From Sulfidibacterium sp964549335 (GTDB taxonomy: Bacteria > Bacteroidota > Bacteroidia > Bacteroidales > F082), in NCBI GenBank assembly GCA_964549335.1, contig CAZJUQ010000003.1, positions 1 through 46,372 on the forward strand: a DNA stretch of 46,372 nt. Reading direction: 5' to 3'. The notes under the pieces were generated by a model, which was not told the DNA's origin, did no database searches, and was given only the letters and a program-made list of their open reading frames with translations. A program made the translations under genes and the position numbers. Every line of letters begins with the position of its first letter. Position 1 is the first letter of the stretch. Below, piece after piece: positions 9,014 through 17,379 of this stretch.

Positions 9014-9053
9014 CAATCGCTTGAAAACCCGTATGGGTTGTTTCGAAAAATAT

Positions 9054-10244
9054 CTAATATAAAAAATCGTTATACGGATACCTTATGGCGTGTACCACTC
9101 TTATGTGGTCGTACAGCAATTTCTTGAAATTATCCCAATTTCTTTTGGTTTTTGCCGAAATAAATATGGCGGGTTGATTTTCTTTTGCCATCCAGCTCTG
9201 TTGCAACTCTTCCAAACTGACGTTTTGGCGTGTGGGAGGGGTAAGGTCGTCTTCCTCTTTTTTTATATAATGATAATTGTCTATTTTGTTGAATACCATA
9301 ATTATATCTTTGTCGCCGGCACCTATCTCCGCCAAAGTTTGGTTAACTGTGGTAATCTGTTCTTCAAACTCGGGATGCGAAATATCAACCACATGAACAA
9401 GGATGTCCGATTCGCGGACCTCGTCAAGTGTCGATTTGAACGACTCCACAAGTCCGTGAGGTAATTTTCTGATAAACCCCACAGTGTCGGACAGAAGAAA
9501 AGGCAAGTTTTCTATTACTACTTTTCGAACCGTAGTATCAAGTGTTGCAAACAGTTTGTTCTCGGCAAAGATTTCCGATTTGCTGAGCAAATTCATTATT
9601 GTTGATTTTCCCACATTTGTATAACCTACCAGGGCAACTCTAACCAATTTGCCTCTGTTTTTTCGTTGTGTGGCTTTTTGTTTGTCTATCTGTTCCAGTT
9701 TTTTTCTCAGCAGGCTTATTTTGTCGCGAATTATACGGCGGTCGGTTTCTATTTCGGTTTCTCCCGGTCCCCGTAAGCCAATACCTCCGCGTTGACGTTC
9801 AAGGTGTGTCCACATTCCCGTGAGGCGTGGCAAAAGGTATTGATATTGAGCCATCTCCACCTGTACTTTGGCATGCGACGTGCGTGCACGTTTGGCAAAA
9901 ATGTCGAGTATCAAATTGGTGCGGTCAAGTACGCGGCAGTCAAGAGCCTTTTCGATATTCCGCAATTGCGAAGGTCCCAGTTCGTCGTCAAAAACGGCAA
10001 TGTCAATATCCCCGGTTTTTACAAATTGACGTATCTCTTCAAGTTTTCCCGAACCCACGTAAGTTTTCGGGTTGGGGTTGTCCAAAGGTTGGGTAAAACG
10101 TTTTACCACTTGGCCGCCTGCGGTTTCCACCAAAAAAGCAAGCTCGTTAAGGTATTCGTTAACCCTGTTTCTGTCTTGCGTCGGAGTTATGAGTCCCACT
10201 ATTACGGCTTTCTCTTTCCCCGGTTTTTTTACCTCTTTTTTCAA
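9054..10244 (-). CDS. hflX: Ribosome-associated GTPase HflX
   Basis: This is a 396-residue GTPase. The N-terminal HflX domain contains AFLVETAGG and PKTYVGSGKLEEI. The glycine-rich linker has the family signature ERQRGGIGLRGPGETEIETD. The G domain has the P-loop GYTNVGKSTIMNLL, switch II DTVGFIRKLPHGLVESFKST, and NKID. HflX binds the large ribosomal subunit and splits or rescues stalled ribosomes. It is 53 bases downstream of rpe on the same strand but also has its own exact -7 box, so it may be transcribed both with and without rpe. Length and motifs are complete. Confidence 0.95.
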   Translation of the reverse strand: MKKEVKKPGKEKAVIVGLITPTQDRNRVNEYLNELAFLVETAGGQVVKRFTQPLDNPNPKTYVGSGKLEEIRQFVKTGDIDIAVFDDELGPSQLRNIEKALDCRVLDRTNLILDIFAKRARTSHAKVQVEMAQYQYLLPRLTGMWTHLERQRGGIGLRGPGETEIETDRRIIRDKISLLRKKLEQIDKQKATQRKNRGKLVRVALVGYTNVGKSTIMNLLSKSEIFAENKLFATLDTTVRKVVIENLPFLLSDTVGFIRKLPHGLVESFKSTLDEVRESDILVHVVDISHPEFEEQITTVNQTLAEIGAGDKDIIMVFNKIDNYHYIKKEEDDLTPPTRQNVSLEELQQSWMAKENQPAIFISAKTKRNWDNFKKLLYDHIRVVHAIRYPYNDFLY

Positions 10245-10273
10245 ATATTTCTCGCTTTTTGTTTTTGAACCGG

Positions 10274-10281
10274 CAAAGATA
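10274..10281 (-). promoter_or_regulatory. -7 promoter element for hflX
   Basis: The minus strand reads TATCTTTG, an exact TAnnTTTG, 29 bases upstream of the hflX start and just beyond the rpe stop codon. No obvious -33 was found. Confidence 0.5.
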
Positions 10282-10297
10282 GGAAGGAATGTTTTAT

Positions 10298-10960
10298 CTA
10301 TTTATGTGCTTCGATAAGTTCTCTTGTGGCGGCGGCAATATTTCCGGAGCCGAAAATGGCGTTGCCCGCAACAATAACGTCGGCGCCGCTTTTTACAATT
10401 TGTGCAATATTGTTTTTATTTACGCCTCCGTCAACTTCAAGGAAAATATCTTTTCCGGTTTGGTTTATCATTTTACGGGCATCTTCTATTTTTTTCAAAC
10501 TTCTTTCAATGAATTTTTGTCCTCCGAATCCGGGATTTACGCTCATTATCAATATCAAATCCACATCGTAAATAATGTTTTCGAGGGTTATTAAAGGGGT
10601 GGCCGGATTTAAGGAAACGCCGGCTTTAATGCCTGCATCATGAATTTTCTGTATTGTGCGGTGCAAATGTGTACAAGCCTCTTGATGAACCGTTAAAATG
10701 TCTGCTCCGGCTGCGGAGTAGGTTTCTATATATTGGTCGGGATTGCTAATCATAAGATGAACATCGAGCGGAAGGTTTGTTATCCGTTTTAATGCCGAAA
10801 CCATTATGGGACCGAAAGTAAGGTTGGGAACAAAATGTCCGTCCATAACATCAACGTGGATAAATCCGGCACCGTTTTTTTCAACGGTTTCCACCTGCTG
10901 TTTCAGGTTGGTCAAATCGGCAGACAAAACCGAAGGTGCTATACTTATTGCTTTTTTCAT
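10298..10960 (-). CDS. rpe: Ribulose-phosphate 3-epimerase
   Basis: The 220-residue TIM-barrel enzyme interconverts ribulose 5-phosphate and xylulose 5-phosphate in the pentose phosphate pathway. Visible signatures are APSVLSADLTNLK at the N-terminus, HVDVMDGHFVPNLTFGP with the metal-binding His and catalytic Asp, DVHLMISNPDQY, MSVNPGFGGQKF, and EVDGGVNKNNI with the second catalytic Asp. The length is that expected for the family. It is first in a minus-strand pair with hflX and is transcribed divergently from the receiver/ATP-binding protein at 11077. Confidence 0.96.
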   Translation of the reverse strand: MKKAISIAPSVLSADLTNLKQQVETVEKNGAGFIHVDVMDGHFVPNLTFGPIMVSALKRITNLPLDVHLMISNPDQYIETYSAAGADILTVHQEACTHLHRTIQKIHDAGIKAGVSLNPATPLITLENIIYDVDLILIMSVNPGFGGQKFIERSLKKIEDARKMINQTGKDIFLEVDGGVNKNNIAQIVKSGADVIVAGNAIFGSGNIAAATRELIEAHK

Positions 10961-10990
10961 CTTTTTTCAAAAAAAAAGTTAATTGGAAAA

Positions 10991-10998
10991 CAAAGATA
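10991..10998 (-). promoter_or_regulatory. -7 promoter element for rpe
   Basis: The minus strand reads TATCTTTG, an exact TAnnTTTG, 30 bases upstream of the rpe start codon. It lies back to back with the promoter of the gene at 11077. Confidence 0.55.
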
Positions 10999-11015
10999 CG
11001 AATTAATATTTTGGT

Positions 11016-11047
11016 TTTGCCGTAAGGTGAAAAATAACGTATCTTTG
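11016..11047 (+). promoter_or_regulatory. Near-ideal Bacteroidota promoter for the 992-residue protein
   Basis: TTTG at 11016-11019 and TATCTTTG at 11040-11047 are separated by exactly 20 bases, the optimum for the Bacteroidota -33/-7 pair. The start codon is 29 bases downstream. Confidence 0.7.
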
Positions 11048-11076
11048 AACTGATTATATAAGAATACATTGGTTTT

Positions 11077-14055
11077 ATGATTCCCGATATAAAAGAGTTT
11101 TTTTCGAGGCAAAATATTGTTGACGAGACCTCATTTTCGTTGTTAATGCGGAAACGCATTTACAATGTTTTACTTATTTCGAGTGTTTACGATGCATTTA
11201 TTTTGGAAGAAGACGGACGTATAGAAGAACAGATATTCAACGAATATTCATCGTTAAACCTTCGTTATCCCCCCCGTTTTTTGAAGGCGTCGTCCGAAAA
11301 AAAGGCTCTTAAGATACTGGAAGAGGAGAATATCGATTTGGTAATAATGATGTTGTCGCTTGAAGAGGAGCACACATATACAATATCAGAGACCATCAAA
11401 CGGCAATTTCCCAAGATACCTGTAGTGTTGCTTTCGCCTTTCTCGCGCGAGACCTACATGAGGCGTCAATCGTTAAAAGAGAATATTTTCGATTTCGAAT
11501 TCAGTTGGCTTGGCAATGCCGACCTTCTTTTGGCAATAATAAAGGTTATGGAAGACCGTATGAATGCCGAATTTGACGTCAAAAAAGCGGGTGTTCAGGT
11601 GATAATTCTTGTGGAGGACAATGTGAGATTTTACTCAAGTTATTTGCCTTCCATTTATAAAATTATCATGAAGCAATCAAAATTGCTTATTACCGAAGGG
11701 TTAAACGAACACCAAAAAATGCTCAGAGCACGCGGAAGACCCAAAATACTGGTGGCTACCAATTACGAAGAGGCGCTTAACCTTTACGAAACATATAAAG
11801 ATTATCTTTTGGGAATTATTTCGGATGTTTCGTACCCGCGTAACGGAGTAAAAGATGCCGAAGCGGGTTTGAGGCTCTTTAAAAAAATAAAGAGTGAAAA
11901 CAAATATCTGCCCATGCTTTTGCAATCGTCGGATTTGGAAAATGAAAAAAAGGCAAAAGCGTTGAAAGTGGGATTTTTAAACAAAAACTCCAAAAAGCTG
12001 AATTATGAGCTTCGCGAATTTATCAAAAACTATTTTGCTTTCGGCGATTTCGTTTTTATAGACCCCGTTAGCGGCAACGAAGTGGCACGTGCTCACAGCC
12101 TTAAGGATTTACAAGAAAAGATATTCAGCATACCGGCACATTCGTTACAGTACCATATTTCGCGAAATCATTTCTCAAAATGGCTGCGTGCCCGTGCGCT
12201 TTTCAGTCTTGCCCTTTTGTTCCAGTCGTTTACACACGAAGATTTTAACGATTGTGATGAGGTGAAATCCTTTATTTTTGATGCCATAGCAAATTTCCGC
12301 CTGAAAAAGTCGAGGGGAGTTATTGCCAAATTCGACCGTGCCACTTTCGACGAATATTTCAGCATTACAAGGATAGGTGAAGGGTCAATAGGAGGTAAAG
12401 CGCGGGGATTGGCTTTTCTCGATTCGATGATTAACCGGAACGGATTGTACCATCTTTTCGACGGGGTTGATATCACAATACCGAAAACAATAGTTATAAG
12501 TACCGATGTTTTTGACGAATTTATGGAACAAAACGCTCTCTATCCCGTTGCACTCTCGGACGATGTTGATGATGATACAATCCTTAAAAAGTTTATTGAT
12601 GCAAAGTTGCCCGGTTCAATAGAAGAAGACCTTTTTACCATTATTACCAAGACCGACAAACCATTGGTAATAAGATCGTCGAGTCTGTTGGAGGATTCGC
12701 ACTATCAGCCTTTTGCGGGTATTTACAATACATATATGATACCCTTGATAAAAAACGATACGAACAAAACAATCACTATGTTGCTAACGGCAATAAAGAG
12801 CGTTTATGCGTCGGCGTTTTTTAAGGAGAGCAAAGCCTATATGCAAGCTACTTCCAATGTGATAGACGAAGAAAAAATGGCAATTGTAATACAAGAGGTG
12901 TGCGGCTCGGCATACGGCGATAAGTTTTATCCCACAATTTCGGGTGTTGCACGCTCGCTTAACTATTACCCCATTGCTCCCGAAAAAGCCGGAGACGGAA
13001 TAGCAAATATTGCTCTTGGCCTTGGGAAATATATTGTTGACGGCGGACTATCGCTTCGCTTTTCGCCGAAATATCCGCGAAAAATAATCCAATTGTCCTC
13101 TCCCGAAATGGCGTTGCGTGAAACACAAAAACATTTTTACGCTCTCAGCTTAAACCCGGACGATTTTAATCCCGATACCAACGACAGTGTAAACCTGGTG
13201 AAATTGCCGGTAAAACAGGCCGATAAAGATGGCTCGATAAAAAAAATAGCATCAACTTTCGATTTTAAAAATCAAACCGTCATCGACAGCTACAACTATG
13301 ACGGCAAAAAACTTATCACATTTGCCCCTGTCCTTAAATACAATACTTTGCCCCTGGCGGCTATTTTGCAAAAAGTCCTGTCCATAGGACAAAAAGAGAT
13401 GGATAAACCCGTGGAGATTGAGTTTGCCGTTGACATGAATAAAAAACCTTCGGAAAATTACAAATTCAACCTGCTGCAAATAAGACCCATAGCTTTGCAA
13501 AAAGAGAGTGTTGATTTGAAACCCGAAAAAGTTGATAAAAACAGAACATTAATAATCTCAAATTCGGCACTCGGAAACGGTATTACCGGCGATGTTTACG
13601 ACGTTGTTTACGTGAAACCCCAATCGTTTAATGCAGCCGCTAATGAAAAGACGGTTGAATACATAAGCGGAATAAACGAACGTTTTTTAAAAGAGGGGAA
13701 AAATTATATTTTAATAGGTCCGGGGCGATGGGGTTCGAGCGACCCCTGGTTGGGAATACCTGTAAAATGGCCCGATATATCTGCGGCACGTTTGATTGTA
13801 GAGTCGGGACTGGAAAATTACCGTATCGACCCGAGTCAGGGAACTCACTTTTTTCAAAACCTTACATCTTTCAGAGTCGGATATTTTACCGTAAACCCAT
13901 TTTTGGATGACGGACATTACGATATCGAATATTTGGACAATACCCCGGCCGTTTACGAAAACAGTGTGTTGCGGCATGTGCGTTTTGACAAACCTTTGGT
14001 TATAAAAATCGACGGGAAAAAGAGTTTCGGTATTGTGGAGAAACCGGGGTTTTAA
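11077..14055 (+). CDS. Receiver-domain protein with PEP-synthase-type ATP-binding domain
   Basis: This encodes 992 soluble residues. Residues about 30-155 form a receiver-like alpha/beta region without a clear phosphoacceptor. Residues about 175-315 form a second receiver with the canonical set: acidic pair E180-D181, Asp250 (in IISDVSYPR) and Lys303 (in FLNKNSKK). Residues about 430-800 are a PEP synthase/PPDK N-terminal ATP-grasp domain: GEGSIGGKARGLAFLDSM, then VIRSSSLLEDS and GIYNTY, ending LLQIRPI. The tail (about 870-992) has PGRWGSSDPWLGIPVKWP and DPSQGTHFFQNLTS, which I do not recognise. The swivelling phosphohistidine domain and the PEP/pyruvate barrel of PEP synthase are both missing, so it cannot be a complete PEP synthase even though homologues are often given that name. 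It may be a phosphotransfer or signalling ATPase. It has its own strong promoter. Confidence 0.75.
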   Translation: MIPDIKEFFSRQNIVDETSFSLLMRKRIYNVLLISSVYDAFILEEDGRIEEQIFNEYSSLNLRYPPRFLKASSEKKALKILEEENIDLVIMMLSLEEEHTYTISETIKRQFPKIPVVLLSPFSRETYMRRQSLKENIFDFEFSWLGNADLLLAIIKVMEDRMNAEFDVKKAGVQVIILVEDNVRFYSSYLPSIYKIIMKQSKLLITEGLNEHQKMLRARGRPKILVATNYEEALNLYETYKDYLLGIISDVSYPRNGVKDAEAGLRLFKKIKSENKYLPMLLQSSDLENEKKAKALKVGFLNKNSKKLNYELREFIKNYFAFGDFVFIDPVSGNEVARAHSLKDLQEKIFSIPAHSLQYHISRNHFSKWLRARALFSLALLFQSFTHEDFNDCDEVKSFIFDAIANFRLKKSRGVIAKFDRATFDEYFSITRIGEGSIGGKARGLAFLDSMINRNGLYHLFDGVDITIPKTIVISTDVFDEFMEQNALYPVALSDDVDDDTILKKFIDAKLPGSIEEDLFTIITKTDKPLVIRSSSLLEDSHYQPFAGIYNTYMIPLIKNDTNKTITMLLTAIKSVYASAFFKESKAYMQATSNVIDEEKMAIVIQEVCGSAYGDKFYPTISGVARSLNYYPIAPEKAGDGIANIALGLGKYIVDGGLSLRFSPKYPRKIIQLSSPEMALRETQKHFYALSLNPDDFNPDTNDSVNLVKLPVKQADKDGSIKKIASTFDFKNQTVIDSYNYDGKKLITFAPVLKYNTLPLAAILQKVLSIGQKEMDKPVEIEFAVDMNKKPSENYKFNLLQIRPIALQKESVDLKPEKVDKNRTLIISNSALGNGITGDVYDVVYVKPQSFNAAANEKTVEYISGINERFLKEGKNYILIGPGRWGSSDPWLGIPVKWPDISAARLIVESGLENYRIDPSQGTHFFQNLTSFRVGYFTVNPFLDDGHYDIEYLDNTPAVYENSVLRHVRFDKPLVIKIDGKKSFGIVEKPGF

Positions 14056-14280
14056 TTCTTTTGTACCTTTTTACGTTGGTTTTTTTCGGCAAAATGTGTA
14101 ATCGGAACGGAACACAATACCTGTAAAAATATATGCTTCAGGTTTTATGCCTCCGGTTTCCGTGGCTCCCGACGCCAAGTAACCTTGTTTAATGAAAATT
14201 GCCCGTAAAAAATAGGAGGACGGAAAATTTTCCGGGATGATTTTAAAGGAAATGTTAGTTGGGATAAACAAAAATTAAAC

Positions 14281-14316
14281 CGGAAGAAAACGGAGGAGAA
14301 ACTCCGTTTTCTTCCG
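14281..14316 (-). terminator. Strong hairpin after mrp-nfu, probable terminator
   Basis: CGGAAGAAAACGGAG at 14281-14295 pairs perfectly with 14302-14316 around the six-base loop GAGAAA, a 15-bp stem. On the minus strand it is followed by a T-rich run (GTTTAATTTTTG), fitting termination of mrp-nfu, whose last stop is at 14337. It may also block readthrough from the convergent gene ending at 14055. The 14056-14280 stretch shows no gene I can support. Confidence 0.65.
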
Positions 14317-14336
14317 CCGTTACAAAAGCGGTATAT

Positions 14337-14585
14337 TTACAAATTAACCGCAACAACCTCTTTTATTTCGGGAAGTATTTTCTTTAGCGTTGCTTCCACG
14401 CCGTTTTTCAATGTCATGGTGCTGAATGGACATGCGCCGCAGGCTCCCGTCAGTTCCACCTGAACGACATTGTCTTCGGTAAGTCCTATATATTTCAAAT
14501 CACCTCCGTCTTGTTGCAGGTAAGGACGCACCTGTTCCAAAACGTTTATCACTTTTTGGTTAAGTTCATGTTTTTCGTTTTCCAT
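14337..14585 (-). CDS. nfu: NifU C-terminal-like iron-sulfur scaffold protein (Nfu)
   Basis: This small protein of 82 residues is a stand-alone NifU C-terminal domain that carries or delivers 4Fe-4S clusters. The signatures are VRPYLQQDGGDLKYIGL and the cluster-binding CGAC in LTGACGACPFSTMTL. I chose the ATG at 14585 (MENEKHELNQKV). A start 24 codons upstream would run into mrp and adds residues unlike the family. It lies 34 bases after mrp, an iron-sulfur carrier ATPase, and the two form an evident Fe-S delivery operon. Confidence 0.92.
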   Translation of the reverse strand: MENEKHELNQKVINVLEQVRPYLQQDGGDLKYIGLTEDNVVQVELTGACGACPFSTMTLKNGVEATLKKILPEIKEVVAVNL

Positions 14586-14619
14586 AGTTGAAAATTTTAG
14601 TGTTTCTATTGCAAAACTT

Positions 14620-15666
14620 TTACATATCGGCGACTTGACGTTTAATTTTGGCGGCAATATCCATAAAAGCCCGACTAACGGGATTATCTTCGATAAGAGT
14701 TATTGGAGTGCCGTTGTCGCCGGTTTCCACCACTTTTTCCATAATGGGAATACGTCCTAAAACAGGAATGTTCAACTCGTTGGCCAGTTGGTCGCTGGCT
14801 CCTTGTCCGAAAATGTAATATTTTTTGTCGGGCATGTCCGAAGGGGTAAAATATGCCATGTTTTCCACAATACCCAGCAAGGGAATAGTGAGTTTTTCCT
14901 GGCGGTACATCATGGCAGCGCGCCGTACGTCGGCGGCGGCAACTTTTTGAGGTGTGGTAACGAGTACCGTTCCCGTAATGTTGTACGATTGAGCCAGCGT
15001 CAATTGAATGTCTCCGGTACCGGGGGGCATGTCGATAACTAAAAAGTCGAGATTTCCCCATTCCGAATCGGTCATCAATTGGTTAAAAGCGTTGTTAGCC
15101 ATTGAGCCGCGCCACATAAGTGCTTGGTCGGGCTTAACAAAAAATCCTATGGAAAGAATTTTTATTCCGTAATTTTCCAAAGGTAGCATTACCGGTTTGC
15201 CTTCGCGCTCGATAACTCCGGGTTGTTGTCCCTCAACACCGAACATTATCGGTACCGAAGGTCCTAACACATCGGCATCGAGGATGCCTACGCTGCTTCC
15301 GCTCTTCTTCAGGGCGGCGGCAAGGTTTGCCGCTACCGTTGATTTGCCTACTCCTCCTTTGCCCGAAATAACGGCAATGATATTTTTTACCCCGGAGAGC
15401 GGCCCGCGACCGCGGTCGGCTTCCGAAACAGGCTTAACATCAACGGTGATGTCGTTGCCAAGCTCCTTTTTCAGGGTTTGTACAATGGAGTTGTAAACTA
15501 TTCCCACCGACGGATCGTCTAACTTGGGAAAAATAACCGTTACTTTGATGCTTTTGTCTTTTATCTCAATGTCATCTATCATGTTCAGGTCAACGATATT
15601 GTTTTTCTTGGCAAAAAATATGACCTGTTTTAAAGCATCTACAACTTGTTGTTTTTTTATCGGCAT
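14620..15666 (-). CDS. mrp: Mrp/ApbC family iron-sulfur cluster carrier ATPase
   Basis: This encodes 348 residues. The N-terminal ~90 residues are a MIP18-like (DUF59) domain. A deviant Walker A (ISGKGGVGKSTVAANLA) and Walker B region (LDFLVIDMPPGTGDIQLTL) of the Mrp/NBP35 ATPases follow. The family binds a bridging cluster and loads apoproteins. The CxxC pair that coordinates the cluster in many Mrp proteins is absent: the equivalent region reads NMAYFTPSDMPDKKYYIFG. I believe this is common in Bacteroidota Mrp. It is first in an operon with nfu and has its own -7 box. Confidence 0.92.
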   Translation of the reverse strand: MPIKKQQVVDALKQVIFFAKKNNIVDLNMIDDIEIKDKSIKVTVIFPKLDDPSVGIVYNSIVQTLKKELGNDITVDVKPVSEADRGRGPLSGVKNIIAVISGKGGVGKSTVAANLAAALKKSGSSVGILDADVLGPSVPIMFGVEGQQPGVIEREGKPVMLPLENYGIKILSIGFFVKPDQALMWRGSMANNAFNQLMTDSEWGNLDFLVIDMPPGTGDIQLTLAQSYNITGTVLVTTPQKVAAADVRRAAMMYRQEKLTIPLLGIVENMAYFTPSDMPDKKYYIFGQGASDQLANELNIPVLGRIPIMEKVVETGDNGTPITLIEDNPVSRAFMDIAAKIKRQVADM

Positions 15667-15712
15667 TTTTATTCTTATTTAGATTAAATTATAATAATAC
15701 TTTTCGATAACG

Positions 15713-15720
15713 CAAAAGTA
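15713..15720 (-). promoter_or_regulatory. -7 promoter element for mrp-nfu
   Basis: The minus strand reads TACTTTTG, an exact TAnnTTTG, 46 bases upstream of the mrp start. Confidence 0.5.
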
Positions 15721-15837
15721 AGTATAATTTTATAAGAATAATATTAAAAAAAAATAATTTAAGACATTTTAAATTACATGATTAGCTGTTAAAAGGATAA
15801 TCCGGAAGGCAAAAAAGAGTTATTATTTGACAAAATA

Positions 15838-16170
15838 TTAAAAAGATTTGTTTTCGGGAGGGTGCCAAATTATTTCTTCAAAGTTGATGATTTTATCGTT
15901 TTCGATTATTACCCCTTCGTTTTCGAGTAGTGATTTCATGGTGTTTTTTCCTCCGAAATGTTTTTTACCGGTTAGCAGACCTTTTCTGTTAACCACACGG
16001 TGTGCCGGAATGTTATTCAGGTTGTGTTTTTTCGCATTCAGTGCCCAACCCACCATTCGAGCGCCATTTTTATTACCGAGATATTCGGCAATAATTCCGT
16101 AGGTGGTAACTTTTCCGTAAGGTATCAGTTTTACGATATCGATAACTTTATCGAAGAAGTTTTTTTCCAT
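15838..16170 (-). CDS. Alkyltransferase-like (MGMT-fold) protein lacking the active Cys
   Basis: This 110-residue product matches the DNA-binding domain of O6-alkylguanine-DNA alkyltransferase: IPYGKVTTYGIIAEYLG, then GARMVGWALNA and NIPAHRVVNRKG. The methyl-accepting Cys of PCHRV is replaced by Ala (PAHRV), so it should bind alkylated DNA without repairing it, like alkyltransferase-like (ATL) proteins, which feed damage into nucleotide excision repair. I chose the ATG at 16170 (MEKNFFDKVIDIV). It follows rnfA by 7 bases, so it is translationally tied to the end of the rnf operon. An unrelated passenger gene is the simplest reading of that position. Confidence 0.85.
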   Translation of the reverse strand: MEKNFFDKVIDIVKLIPYGKVTTYGIIAEYLGNKNGARMVGWALNAKKHNLNNIPAHRVVNRKGLLTGKKHFGGKNTMKSLLENEGVIIENDKIINFEEIIWHPPENKSF

Positions 16171-16177
16171 GATATTT

Positions 16178-16750
16178 TCAGACGAGACCCGTAAATCCCA
16201 TAAAAGCGAGTGCGAGGATGCCGGCGGTAACGAGGGCAATAGGTATTCCTCTCATTCCTTTTGGCACTTCCATCAGGTCGAGGTGTTCACGGATACCGGC
16301 AAATATCACGAGGGCAAGGGTAAAACCTATTGCGGTTGCAACGGCAAAAACCACGCCTTCCAAAAGGTTGAAATGTTTTTGTATGGTAAGGATTGCCACA
16401 CCGAGAACGGCACAGTTAGTTGTAATAAGCGGTAAGAATACGCCGAGAGCTTGATATAAAGCGGGGCTCACTTTTTTTAGAATAATTTCGACCATTTGTA
16501 CCAGAGCCGCTATTACAAGAATAAAAACTATGGTTTGCATGAATGCCAGTCCGAAAGGTTCGAGGACATAATATTGGAAAATCCAGGTTGTTATGGTTGC
16601 TATGGTCATCACAAAAAGCACCGCGGCACCCATTCCTATTGATGTAGATATTTTTGTTGATACTCCGAGAAAAGGACAAACGCCGAGAAACTGCGTTAAT
16701 ACTATATTGCTGACAAATATTGCACCTACTACTATTACAAAATATTCCAT
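16178..16750 (-). CDS. rnfA: Rnf complex subunit A
   Basis: This 190-residue integral membrane protein has about six hydrophobic helices and the family pattern SNIVLTQFLGVCPFLGVS, with the conserved Cys of the membrane Fe-S site, and LITTNCAVLGVAI with its partner Cys. RnfA and RnfE are inverted-topology homologues that carry electrons and ions within the Rnf ferredoxin:NAD+ oxidoreductase. It is the last rnf gene, 11 bases after rnfE. The order B-C-D-G-E-A is the usual one. Confidence 0.95.
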   Translation of the reverse strand: MEYFVIVVGAIFVSNIVLTQFLGVCPFLGVSTKISTSIGMGAAVLFVMTIATITTWIFQYYVLEPFGLAFMQTIVFILVIAALVQMVEIILKKVSPALYQALGVFLPLITTNCAVLGVAILTIQKHFNLLEGVVFAVATAIGFTLALVIFAGIREHLDLMEVPKGMRGIPIALVTAGILALAFMGFTGLV

Positions 16751-16761
16751 AGTATTAAATA

Positions 16762-17346
16762 TTAAGCTGTTTTGTTGATTTTGTTAATAATGGCGATAAT
16801 ATAACCGAGAGCAATGAATGCCCCCGGAGCGAGGATAAACACAAGCATCAGGTCGCCTTTTATCAAGTGGAATCCGAAAATTGCTCCGCTGCCGAGGAGT
16901 TCGCGTACGGCTCCCAAAATTGTAAGGGCGAATGCAAAGCCGAGGCCCATTCCCAATCCGTCGACCACCGATGACCAGACGCTGTTTTTCGAGGCAAAAG
17001 CTTCGGCACGTCCCAAAACGATACAGTTTACAACAATAAGTGGGATAAACAATCCGAGTTGTTCGAACAATGCCGGTGTGAAAGCTTGCATGGTAAGTTC
17101 GACAATGGTAACAAAGGTTGCAATAATTACAATAAACGAAGGGATACGTACCTTGTCGGGTATTTGATTTTTAACAAGCGATACCACAAGGTTCGACATG
17201 GTTAGCACAAAAGCCGTGGCGAGACCCATTCCCAAACCGTTTATTGCCGAAGTTGTGGTTCCCAGTGTGGGGCACATACCCAACAACAAAACGAAAACAG
17301 GGTTCTCCTTAAGAAATCCTTTTGTAAAATTTTGTACCTGATTCAT
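16762..17346 (-). CDS. rnfE: Rnf complex subunit E
   Basis: This 194-residue polytopic membrane protein begins with the typical FTKGFLKENPVFVLLLGMCP, containing the conserved Cys. FIPLIVVNCIVLGRAEAFA contains the partner Cys, and LGFAFALTILGAVRELLGSG follows. It pairs with RnfA in the membrane core. It sits 33 bases after rnfG and 11 bases before rnfA. Confidence 0.95.
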   Translation of the reverse strand: MNQVQNFTKGFLKENPVFVLLLGMCPTLGTTTSAINGLGMGLATAFVLTMSNLVVSLVKNQIPDKVRIPSFIVIIATFVTIVELTMQAFTPALFEQLGLFIPLIVVNCIVLGRAEAFASKNSVWSSVVDGLGMGLGFAFALTILGAVRELLGSGAIFGFHLIKGDLMLVFILAPGAFIALGYIIAIINKINKTA

Positions 17347-17379
17347 GGTTATATATATTTTTTTTATTATCTGAAGAAG

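Noticed and set aside
9014..9053. Possible terminator AACCC-GTAT-GGGTT between murF-alr and hflX
   Set aside because: The stem is only five pairs and no T-run follows.
14071..14271. Minus-strand frame of 66 codons in the gap between convergent genes
   Set aside because: No recognisable domain, signal or promoter, and it lies in the terminator region of two convergent transcripts.
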